This document shows positions 23,791-36,300 of a stretch of 64,000 nucleotides of DNA, piece after piece. The notes beneath the pieces were generated by a model. It saw only the letters and a list, made by a program, of their open reading frames with translations, had not been told where the DNA came from and did no database searches. A program made the translations under genes and the position numbers. Each line of letters starts with the position of its first letter. The first letter of the stretch is position 1. This DNA comes from Sapria himalayana (Eukaryota > Streptophyta > Magnoliopsida > Malpighiales > Rafflesiaceae), in contig JAREIK010000500.1 in the NCBI GenBank assembly GCA_029783825.1, forward strand, positions 558,001 to 622,000. Reading direction: 5' to 3'.

Positions 23791-25250
23791 TTAAAAAAAA
23801 GAGGTGTAAGTTAGTTTTCCAAATTTGTGAATAGATATAAAAAGTTTTCCTCTTTATTTTGTGTGTATTTCTTCTTCTTCACTCTGCGTGTGGGGGCATA
23901 CTTCATCTTGATGATTAGTTTGAAACTAAGGGTATTTATGGTGGGAACCTCAAATTCCTCCATTGTAATAGAGACAATATTGCACATAAGTGTGATTCGT
24001 TCCCCTAGGTTCATCATTGGGTATCCGAGTAAATCAAATTTGAATATCTAAGTTCTAACAGTATATTATCCATATACTCAATCAGAAAAATAATCATGTA
24101 ATTAGAATTCCTCTGATAAAATAAAAATTAATATACAACATACTTGTGTAACCAAATAATTATTATTATAGTTGAAAATCTCCAAAACCAAGCATCATGC
24201 AATCTACACACTAGATATGATTTCTCTGTCACTGCACGAAAACAATGTAGTCATTCCATATTTACCTCCTAAAAAAATAATTTTCATGTCAAACTAGTAT
24301 ATCATTCATTAATAAGAAACTCTCAAATCATATAAGTATTAGTATTAAAGTCATCTTAATCATTGGAAAAAAAACATCATGATAATTCAAATTAAACATA
24401 CAAGTAAACCCTCCGCTTAACAAGTCTCTTTTTTAGATAATCTACCTTCTCATTTGAATATGTCTACAATGAAAATAATAACAAGCAACCATCAAAGCTT
24501 ATAATATATCAAATTAATAATTCTCAAGTCTTATTTAAGAAAAATAATATTTACTTTTTTCATCATAGTACATTATCTTTTAGGAAAAGATAATACCTTT
24601 AAATGAGAGTTGGATATCCTAATATCATAAAGATAAACAATAAAAACAAACAAATTTAAAAATATGTAAGCATAATGATGCATGTTAAATACAATACTAC
24701 TAAGAACAAGTTATTTTTGTCGAAAACAATAAAAATACCAACTCAAAAAAATCAGCTTTGAGATCATTTGGTTTGTCAAGAAACTTTTCTTCATTATGAG
24801 CAAACTGCATATGCTCTCTTCTCATTAAAAAAATTTCATATCTTGTGTAATTAAGTCTCCCAACACTCAACTCATTTAGAGTTAAGATTAGAATTGACTC
24901 AAGAACTAATAACTCATTTAAACAAGAAAAGGATTGTTGAGAATTCAAGTGTCAAAGAAATCACATTAATACCAAATTGCATGAGTCAAAGATATATAAC
25001 GAAACCTCCTACAATACCAAATTTAGAGGAATTGGGATAATGATTCACTATTTCAAAAAAAAAAAAAGATAAAACTCTCAAAGATAAATCACTCTCAAAC
25101 ACACAAAAGATGAAAGAGAGAAAAAAGAGAATACACATGACAAGTGAAAATTTTCACTACTATTTTAAAATAGCTCAAAGTCTCTCTTTCATACTATACA
25201 TTCTTTTTTTTTTAACATATGTAGTACAACAAAAAATTTCTTTAAAACTT
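23791..25250. other. AT-rich intronic DNA, nothing recognised
   Basis: No exon, domain or terminal repeat could be supported. Short open frames are chance products of AT-rich DNA. Confidence 0.5.
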
Positions 25251-25254
25251 AAAA

Positions 25255-25640
25255 TCTAAATCATGACATAATATCTATGTAGCAACTTCATTCAAGTCGT
25301 GAGACCACAAAACAGGATCAAAACTTCAATCTTTAAGTTCAAGTTACAACAACACAAAATATGTTACGATATCATTCATACAAGACATGGTCGCAACTTT
25401 AAGTCCTAAATTTTAATTGCAATAACAAAAAATATATTATGATTTTATCCATGTCGCAATACCACAAAACAAAGTCACCACTTAAATCCTAAAATTTCAA
25501 TCATAACACCAAAAATATATTATGACTTTATTCAAGTCACGACACTACAGAACATGATCATGACTCTAAACACATTGCAACTTCAAAAATATGAGTCAAT
25601 CATAACATTCTTTCATTTGACAAATATTTCTACTAAATTC
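25255..25640. repeat. Degenerate repeats with AAGTCGTGA/GTCGCAA words
   Basis: Units of roughly 60-70 bp recur, each with a variant of ttattcaagtcacgacacta. They are the inverse orientation of the words at 21360-21700. Confidence 0.45.
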
Positions 25641-27332
25641 TAGTTTCAAATTTGTACCAATATAACTTTTCAGCATCCATTATTTTTGTCATGTAATCAG
25701 CACAAATACCTACTTACTTTCATAAAATGTATTAATTTATAAAAGATCATGTTAGAAAAAATATATTAGAATATTTGGTTAACTTAGCAAAGAGTCATTA
25801 GATAAAAATCATAAAATTTGAATTACTAGATATTAAATCTAATCGAAAATAATATACAAGTGACTCTGTTATCATACCTTTTTACAACAAATGTTGTTTA
25901 CTTTTTTAAGAAACAAGAGATGATTGTATATAACTTAATGTTAGGTCTGCCCAATTTTGGGCAGACCAAAATATTATATGTTTTGATTTGTTTATTTTTT
26001 TAAATTGTTTTAATTTTCAAATAAGAGTAATTGTTCTCATTTAAAGAATGTCTATATCAAATTAAAAAAAAAAGTCAGTTTTTAAATTTATAAAATGACA
26101 GGTATGCATAAAAAAATTTATGTTAATCTTAAAGCTATACTGATAATAAAAAAGGGAAGGCTCACATACTACGCAGAAAAGTCATACATTGTGACCACGG
26201 TGTGTGCAAATGGATGATCCCTCCCAAAAACGAGAATCCATCCCATTTAGTTAAATTTTTTGCAGAGTGAAATTTTATTCCATGAGATGTGACTACGGTG
26301 TATGCGTGAACCTAGTGAAACATTGGATAATTCCCATGTTTGCATAAACTGTGCATGTTAGTGTATAGAGTGCATGCTTGAACAGTGTATATGTGTGTGA
26401 GTTTTCATAAGTTTTATGAATTGTGTGGGTGATTTTATTTTCGTGAAGTGTGTGCGTGAAAATGGGCATAAGTGAATTCTTGTTTTCATGTGGATATGTG
26501 AATTGTGTGTGTGTGAACCAAGCATTCCCATTTTTGTGTTTGAGAAAAATGGGAACACCTCACATTTTTATTTCACACAATTCCAAACTCCTTTATTACT
26601 ATTCTAAACCTCTATTATAATTTATAAAACTTATTCTAAGTTTCTGTAATATATAAGAAAATCAATTTATTTTCCTTTTTGTCTATGTTCATTAGAGTAC
26701 TAGATTCATGTAAATTTTATGTCAAGTCCATGCATAATTCGTGTGGTGTTCCAAAAAAATATTATGTTCATGTTATGCACATAATGTGTTCATGTTATGC
26801 TCGTGTTGTGACAATAATATTTGAATTTCTTCTAAAATACCAAGTCTAGAATTAAAATACAATTCTACTAGTATTTTCAAATATTTTTTTATTTTTTCTA
26901 ATTTGTAATAATTTAAATTTGGAATTTTATGAGTAAATATTCTATGAATTTTGGAGACATAATATTTATATCAATTATGTGATAATTGTGATAATTTGTT
27001 TTATACTTTCTAGCATAAACAGAGAAGCATAAACACATATATTTCAGATAATTTAAAATATATTTATTTATGTTGTTTGATAATAAATTCTAGTAACCCA
27101 AAAGTTTATTGTTATTCCACTATGAATTTTTAAAAAAATTTTATAATAAAAAATAAACATTTTTAAGATCAAAAATGTCATATCAACCTAATAGTTAGAC
27201 CAAAAATTTATTCCGTGATTATTCTCGGTTTTTCGGAAAGTATCTCGGTAGGTCCTCAAACACTTTATTCTTCTAATTCCATGACTATTATGCACCTCAT
27301 TCAATATGCAAATAAGATTCTCTTCATCTCAC
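25641..27332 (-). other. Start of intron 7, mostly native intron
   Basis: It follows the exon 7 donor. No transposon terminus was seen apart from a perfect short palindrome at 25944-25967. The stretch 26340-26530 is rich in TGTG/GTGTG words. Confidence 0.5.
25944..25967. repeat. Perfect 24-bp palindromic hairpin
   Basis: GGTCTGCCCAA and TTGGGCAGACC are exact 11-base complements with two bases between. The surrounding DNA is very AT-rich, so the GC-rich palindrome stands out. Confidence 0.85.
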
Positions 27333-27388
27333 CAATATAGATGCCCGCTAGTGAAGCAGCACCTACAACTTCAATCAGCATCATAATC
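27333..27388 (-). CDS. Exon 7 of TMEM192/FIP1-like gene (residues 147-165, helix 4)
   Basis: The 56-nt exon lies between acceptor CCTCGCAG and donor GTGAGA. It encodes RIMMLIEVVGAASLAGIYI, helix 4, and ends with the first base of a Gly codon. It lies 15.5 kb from exon 6 but phase and sense fit exactly. No following exon was found in 27332-1. Confidence 0.85.
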
Positions 27389-30300
27389 CTGCGAGGAAGA
27401 CACCAACATGATATGTTTTACCATGCAAAAAAAGGAACAAGTTACCAATTTATCAAACATAACTTGCTCATAAAAAAAATTTTGAAAGAGCATTGACAAA
27501 ATTAAAGTTCATTCAAAAATTAAAATAATTATAAGTAAGAATTTTTCACACAATAATGTTTGGCAGGACGTGGCTTAAGAAATTGCATGTATATCATTAA
27601 ATCATAATGCATGCCATTTTATGACTTGAATGGAGAGAGTGAGGCATGTCCCCATATTCAACCATCCAAGAGACCATCTGTAAAAAAAAGTTGTGCATTT
27701 CATAGCAATGAGTCCTGATTTCAAGTTGGAAACTAGAGGTCATTCATAATTCGACAAGTCATTAATCATCTGGTATAGAGGTGTCAAGTAGACCGAGCAG
27801 CTCAAACCCAGCCCAAGGCACGGCATGGCATAGTCCAAAGTCATGCTTAAAAGATAAAAAAAATATAATTTCAAATAAAATAATGAAATAGAAATAATAA
27901 TAAAATATATCATTTATTATGTAGTTTAAAAAAAATCATCTTTATCATAAAAAAAATGTTGATAAACAAAAATATAGCAATAATACTTGTACAATGTCGA
28001 TGAATATTTATAAATAAATATCAATCATAATAAAATTATTGAAAATTAATAAAAATGCTAGAAAATATCTAATAAAAAAATAAAATTAGATCATGTATTG
28101 AAAATATTCAATATCATTTTATGATATCAAATTCAACATATTACATAGTATATTATAATTATTTTTTTAGTACCAAAAAAAAAAAGTTTGATGTCATTGA
28201 ATCACATTGTTATACAAAGATGGTTCACATTGTTGAAAACAATATTCAAAAAGGCAAAATATTCATAAAATTTTATGAAAATACGAAAATAGCATGTCAT
28301 CATAAAAAAAGAATGTTTGGTGGCTTATGTTGATAAGCCACTTGAGTAACATCCCACATGAACTTCACTTTTTCTCCGACTTTTTCTCTAATTTTTTCTC
28401 TGACTTTCCCATTATTACAAAACCTACACCAAGTCCTAAAAACTTGTGATCTTCATTTTGAGGAGAAAGGGATGAATTACACATCCATGTTGAATTGTCT
28501 TAAGGTACATCACTTTGTCATCAAGCTTCAATATCTCTTATATCAATTTTTAGCATCAATATCAATATCATTTTTGCGAACACTAAAATCTAAGTCAAAA
28601 AAGAATTACAAAGCTTCTGCATTAAATAAATTTGACATGTCTTTGATGAAGATATGTTAAAATATTTTTAAACAATACTCATTTGGCATCAACAACATGT
28701 CGAATAAAAATTGTAGGTGGTATACAAAGCTCTTGCATAGCATGGAGTCGAAGAAAGATTAATATTTTAACAATTTTACTCTCAAAAATCAAAAAAAAAA
28801 TACATCTGATAAATCTCAAACTCAATATTTATCATTTTTTTAGATGAAAATAATTATCAACATACCAAATAATAATTCTTCCACTTATTTTGCCATCACA
28901 CTAAATATCTTCATCAGTTATATCATATATTTCAAGCAAATCAAAGTAATCATTTTACATAACTTTAGTTTTGCTTCCATGAATCTTGAGTCTAATGATA
29001 GTAACACAAAACTAATTATTAGAACCAGCAGTAAGCATATCTATTTCATTATTTAGTATGCATGAATGTAAAGGTGCCCTAATTTTTCTAAAAAGCCGAA
29101 TATTACATTATTTGTGAGAAAACATTGATAACCAACCTTATTGATATAGATGAATAATTCTCATATATGATCCATCTTTTAGCTACTATTAAATGACAAA
29201 TTATGCTAAGGATAGTTAAAACATATGCTAGCATATTAATCATGTGTATTCACACCTAGTACACAAGGTGAACCTAATGTGGAATCTAGGAGAGTACCTT
29301 AGCAACTCTTACCCTTGATAAATCAAAGAAGTTGCATATGAATATCTCAAACCTAATACCTATCACCTTTGAGGAATGGTGCTTGGCAACTTGTCAAGAC
29401 ACTACTTATTTTAATTTTGATCCAATCATAATATTACATATCAATATCATTGAACTATCACCAAAAGTGATGTTGGATCCATTAGTATATTAATCAAATA
29501 AAATATTTATTTCAAAAAGTATTAGATGACAATCACTTCAACCCAACCAACAATACAGAAGCCCAGTTGGCAAAGAGGCAAGACAACCCAACCATGAGAA
29601 CACGAGTTTGATCTCCAGGAATACCAAATATGTAACCCAGGGTATCTTCATCAAATGTTTTACCCATATTGTTGGGAAAGTGTCTTACCTACATTTGGGC
29701 CTCAAGGCTTATATAGAGGGAGCCGAGGGATAATATGAGATGTATTAGAAGAGGAGATACAAAAAAAAAATACTTTAAACCTTGATGCAATTTTCACTCT
29801 ATCATCAAATCAACTCTTTGCATCTCAAATATTATAAACTTCATATTCAAAACCACAAATCGAAATTTCATCATAATGTAATTGAACTGTGAAAATACAT
29901 TGTAACTTAATTTTAAGTATCTCATTTCTAAATTGACAATAATTTCTACTACTGAATTTAAATTTATAAATACATCATGCATGATTTGTGGTAGAATGAG
30001 ATCACCACCTTACATTGAGATAATATGTTATAATAATAACATTAAATTTAAATGTATAATTAAGATGTAATCAAAGAGATAATAATACATAGCAAAAGTT
30101 TTAAAAAATAAGCAAGTCTTGGTTACTTGTTGCATGAAAATAATGTTTATTATTATACCCTAAAGATTTTCAAATATTTATTTTAATCATCCTTAAACAA
30201 TAAGTCAATTAATATACTCTGCAATCACCAAAATCAACATGTATAGAAATGTCATTGTAGAAATACTTATTAATTGACCATTCAAAGAATGATCAAACAA

Positions 30301-33300
30301 ATTCAACCTCATGCCCCTTTATTCATTGATTTAATTGGTAACGTGCACATTCACTACTAATAATTAGTTGTAAATCTTGTAGTGTCAAATCATACAATAT
30401 CTTCGACACGTACCATTTGAATTTGTGCATGCTACCAAAATTTCTTATATAATTCATACCTAATACACAAAGCATACATTATCTTCTACACGTACCATTT
30501 GAATTTGTACATGCAACCAACGTTGCTTATATAATTCATACATAATACACAAAGCACAATGTTAGAGATCTTAATATTTTAACAATCTTACTCCTAAAAT
30601 TAGAGAAATTACGTCTAATTAGTCTAGAACTCAACTTAATATTTTTAGACGAAGACATTATCATACTAAAACACAACCTCACCTGCTTTTTTTTTTTTGA
30701 TAAGAATGACCTCACCAACTATGAATAAATATAAAATTGATTATACTTAAAGCATTAGAAAAAAATATCCAACACTTAGTTTGTTATTAATACCTTCAAA
30801 CATCATATTGAAATGTGTTGCAAATTAAAGTAAAAATAAATTATATTTGGTTAATAACTTCCTTGCTTTCTCATATGCTTACTTATTATTGATAACTACT
30901 TGAATTATTTTTTCTTTGTTAGGTTTCCTTATCATTTTATTTAACAAATCATATATATACTTATCCTTTATATAGTGGGATGTAACAATAAATTTCAAGA
31001 AGACCATACAACCTTTTGAATATGATAAGAAATGAATAATAATAAATTTGTTAGGTCAATCCACCAATAGAGATGTCAAGTAAATCAGGCACCAAATGAT
31101 GTCTTTGTCCTAGTGGCTAAGGCTGAGGTACTCCAGGGGAGGGGAAGAGGACACGGATTCAAGTCCTACACTCTGCGGATGTGAAACTGTGCCTCCCAAA
31201 AAATCCTCAAGGGACTGAGCCAATTGAGGGTTTCTAGGGTATAGGGCCGCGCAAGCGGTGAGGCCAGTCACTATAAAAAACTTACCCGAACCTTAGTTTT
31301 TACCCCTCTCATAGGGAGCTTGGCTGGTGAAGACTCTCAGGCAATGACCGGGAGATCACGGGTTCAAGTCTTACCGGTGGAGTGTACTGGGGAATTATTC
31401 ACCTTACCTTGCTCGGTTCTTCGAGGGCCCAAGGAGATGTAGGGGCCCACATATGTGGGCCTTGAAGCCCTTGGTCTTCAAAAAATAAAAAAAAAAAGTA
31501 AATCAGGCGGCTCGGGCATGGCACGAGGCACGGCTCAATTGAGTTGTGTCTGGCTCTGGCCTAATAAGGCGCGGTCCAAAACCGAGCCTAGAGTCCTGGA
31601 CCTAGGTAGTGCCAGCCCAAGGCACGACTCATGTCGTGCTGAGCCAAAAGTTGTCATGCATTGTGTCAGGTCAAGTATGACCAGCATGCCTAGCTCATTG
31701 GCACGGTCCCACCAATTTGATGATCATGACCAGCTAAGAAGTACGAACACGAACACAAACACGAGGATACGATACGGCAGGATACGGGGATACGGTAAAT
31801 TCTAAAAAACTAGGATACGTATACGGCTAGGATACGGTATGATAAAAAAATAAAAATAAAAATAAAAATTATTAATTATAAATATTAGGCATTTTATTAA
31901 AATTCATTAAATTAAATTAAATTAAATTAAAATATTTTATTATATAAAATAAATATATATTATTTATTTTATAAAATAAAAATATTTTATTTTATTTTAT
32001 AAAAATATTTTATTTTATGCACATCCCCAAACAAATACGCCCGCCCCTGCCTCCCCCTCAAACACGATGCCCCTGTCTCTCCCCTCAATTAGCGCCGCCC
32101 CTGCCTCTCCCCTCAATTCCCGCCGCCCCTTCCTCTCCCTTCAAATTGCGCCCGCTCCTGTCTCTCCCTCAAATCGCGTCCGCTCCCTGCCTCACCCTCA
32201 AATCGTGCCCGCCCCCTGCTAGTGGCCAACGTCGCCCATGCGGCGACGTCGGGCACTATAGGCATGAATACGGCTGTCGTCTGCCGACCCAACCATCCGA
32301 TAAGCCACGTGGCATATCGGATACGGATTGTGCAATGATACGCCACGTGACATATCGGACACGTATCCGTGCCGTGTCCGTGTCGTGTCCACGTGTCCAG
32401 GTGTCGGACACATGAACACGACTGTAAGGAGCCATGTCCGTGCTTCCTTGATGACCGGGAACAGCATGTCTAACCACATTTATGATCTGCCCGCACCAAG
32501 ACCTATTTTAAAAATAAACCAGAATTTTTTTATTTTTTTATTTAAATATATCCAGTATCTGCCACATACACATGGCAGATACTAGAAATGCCATTGGGAC
32601 AGATGTCCCAATGTCTAAGGCCACAGAGTAAACATGCACATGTGTCTGACAACTATAGCAATCACTTTCATTTTCGGGCATGAGCCTATAGTAATCACTA
32701 TCACTATCGAGCATGTGGTTGTGGTTCTACATTAACTTAAAAAAAGTAAAAATGAGAGTTAGATTCTAGTCGTTGGAATTAATTGCAGCTGTTAGAAACA
32801 GAGATCTAACAACTATCAAGTTTTTGCCCATTTAAATATTAAAAAAATCAAAAAAATAATAAAAAAGATAATTTTTTAATAATGAAAAAAACTATAAATA
32901 TAGATTAAATATTTAAAATTTTTCATTTTCAATTATATATCTCTCTCATCTTCTCTGCTCTCATCTGTTGTCTCTCTCTCTCTCTCATCTTCTCTGCTCT
33001 CATTTGTTGTCTCTCTCTCTCACATTCTTAATTTAGATATTTTGTTCTCAAATTTTTCTCTCCCTAAAACTCTGTCATTTGGAAGTTAATAATCATAACA
33101 ACAAAATATTTTTTAGAATAGAGTAAATCACAAATCAAAAGCAATAATTCTAGCTACGGTTACACTTACGCATAATGGTGACCACAACTCAAACTCAAAT
33201 GCATAAAAAACAAAAAACAAAGAAAAACTTTATTTATTTATACTCACTTAAGATATTAAAAAATAAAAATTCTAGAAATATTGATAAAAAATCAGCATAA

Positions 33301-36300
33301 TATATATATTATCAAAAAATATATATGTGCATGAGTACAGGTGACATGTGCTACCAAAAGAGACATATCAATCAATGTACCAAAAAATATAATTATATTG
33401 TATCTCAAGCAAATTCAACTGAGTCTGAATAATGAAGTCTTTAATGTTAGACCTAGTTCAGCTTCTTTTGACCATATTCATATATCACATTGATTTAGAG
33501 AGAAAATACATAGTCAAATTAATTATGATCATGGATCTTATGATTAAATTTTTAGAAAATCCTAAAATAATCAATATTATACAGACCTACTTCCAGTCTG
33601 CTTATCGTAAGATTCTAAAATCAACATATAGGAACGACATAATAAATATTATGAGATAAAAAATAATTAATAATTAATGAAATTATGAAATATAATAAAG
33701 TGGTGTCTGTCAGTCCGTGATATCTAATATCTAAACTAATTATGATGATACATCATTTGCATATCTTATTGTCCACTATATAAATTTTATATAAAAATTT
33801 AATAAAAAAATTTAGGATTTCCTGAGACTATTCATCCTAATGATTATCATGTCATTTATGCGTGCTTGATAAGAATCTTTAGAGATTATAATATTCATAA
33901 TAAAATATTTAGTACCATATTTCATAATACATCTAATAATGAAGTCACCATTAGTATATCTATTATGACTATTAAAGAGATGTACTAGGTAAAATTTTTC
34001 ATGATAGATATATGTGTCATACTATTAATCTGATAGTACAAACAAGAATAAAAATTATTTTTCTCGCCTTAGAAAAAATAAAAAACTTACTAAAATATTT
34101 TAAGATATCTAATAGATAACAAAATTTTAGAATACAATTTGTATGCAAATATAAAGAAAAAGAAAAAATTCCAAATAAATGTAGGGCATCATTAGAATTA
34201 AACTTATATATTATTAGAATAATATGTTAGATATGAATACATAATATCTGATTACGTCAATAGTAACTTATTATTGACGACTATGATTGTGATACAAAAA
34301 TATCATTTATGAAATTCCTAAATTTTGTTATGAAATGACAAATATGTATTCGCCTGTATACACTCTCACCACTTGCATTGCACTCGGATACATTTATAAC
34401 ATTGGTAGAATATTTAGCGAGTTTAAATATCACCCTACATCTAGTGTCATGACTATTGAAATAAAAATTATGTATTTAAAATACTAGTCCACCATTTTAT
34501 TTTTTTATTGTCTGATTATCTGAATGTATCTTAGAATTAAGGTAAAAGATATATAAAATAATTTAATATACATATCCATGTACATGAACCAGAAACCCTA
34601 ACCTAATGATTTCATTCATGAAAAATTGATTATTTTATTTATTAAATATGATAGTAATTATAGTCAAGCTCAAAGTACAAATATAAATATTATATTCGTA
34701 GACGATGGCTTCTTTATTAAGATAATGAGAAAAAAAATGATAGGATGGATTATCGAATAGGAGTGAGTTATTTTAGTATTTGAATACTAATTACTATCCA
34801 ATCTTATCACATAATAATAATAATATTAATATTAATATATTATTATAATGAAAACCATATGAATCCACACATCTAATGTTGTCCTAGATAACACAAGATC
34901 TACCGACTCCTCTAGTATCTAGCATGGCATCAAATTTTACTTTTTCTGTTACTGTCAATATCATTTCAGACAAAAATTCAAGATTGCAACTAGATATCAT
35001 TGAGATACTTACATGCATAAAAAACTAAAAAAACTTCAATGTTAAGCATTCAGGATATAATGAGAATACAAGAATTACTAAGAAATAATAACACATAGGA
35101 CTTAGAAGATATTAAGGCAACTACTAGCGATACCATCAAATACTTACATATTGCATACTGACACTAATTGATATTAGGATTGATTGTAATTTATGGATGT
35201 ATTTATTTCATGATTAATATTTTCATACGATAAGATTCACATTCAAAGTAATATTTTTTTCATTTTTATATTGATAATTATATTTTTATCATACTTACAT
35301 CGATTATATTTTTTTATTGATAATTATTATTTATCATTTTTATTTAATATCTATCTCTTTGATCATAATTTGAAGTAAAATTTTCATTTCATTTTTTATT
35401 GCACTTAGAGTTATAGTTTATATATTTTAAATCTTGCACTTATACATTGTTAACATTATATCTAATTTGTGTTGTACATGTAATTAATTTTTTTCATTAT
35501 TTTTTATATTTTATTTTATTTTTTTTACTTTTATGTTTCTATAATATATGGTGACTGGTCATCGATGTGTGGCAGTGATGGTGGCCGGTGGATGGTGCCT
35601 ATACTTGTGGTGGTGTGGCACTGGCCACAAAACCAACATGATCTAGTATAACCCGATTTGTCCTTGGACATTGGCACGAGTGTGCTCAGAATCATGCCGA
35701 TCATGTCATGCCGAACCAGGCAAACAATCAATCATGCCAAGCCAAACGAGACAATCAACCATGTTGTATTATGCACATCATGACTTCCATGTCAGGTATT
35801 GCCCAACACAACATGATAGCCCAACTGGGCTACCCAAAATGAGTCGTGCCCAAGGAAGCACGAACACGGCTCCCTACAACCGTGTCCCCGTGTCCGACAC
35901 CTAGACACGATACGGACACGGCACGGATACGTGTCCGATATGTCATGTGGCGTATCATTGCACAATTCATATCCAATACGCCACGTGACGTATTGGATGG
36001 TTGCGTCGACAGACAGCAGCCGTATCCATGCCTATAGTGCTCGACGTCCGATGACGTCTGGTGGTCAACGTTGCCGCATGGGTGATGTTGGCCACTGACA
36101 GGGGGCGGGCACGATTTGAGAGTGAGGCAGGGAGCGGGCACGATTTGAGGGAGAGGCAGGAGCGGGCGCAATTTGAGAGGAGAAGAAGGGGCGGCACGAA
36201 TTGAGGGGAGAGGCAGGGGCGGCGCGAATTGAGAAGAGAGGCAGGAGCAGCACGAATTGAGGGGAGAGGCAGGGGCGAGCGTATTTGTATGGTGATGTGC

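Larger units (their letters stand above)
29782..31059. other. AT-rich intron DNA with a hAT-B-type remnant at its end
   Basis: It includes an 83-bp tandem duplication (30396-30561) and a transposase fragment (30870-31040). The rest is unassigned. Confidence 0.5.

Noticed and set aside
31091..31495. True tRNA genes in the SINE heads
   Set aside because: The B boxes are good, but no cloverleaf with paired acceptor stem is visible and the unit has an A tail and target duplication.
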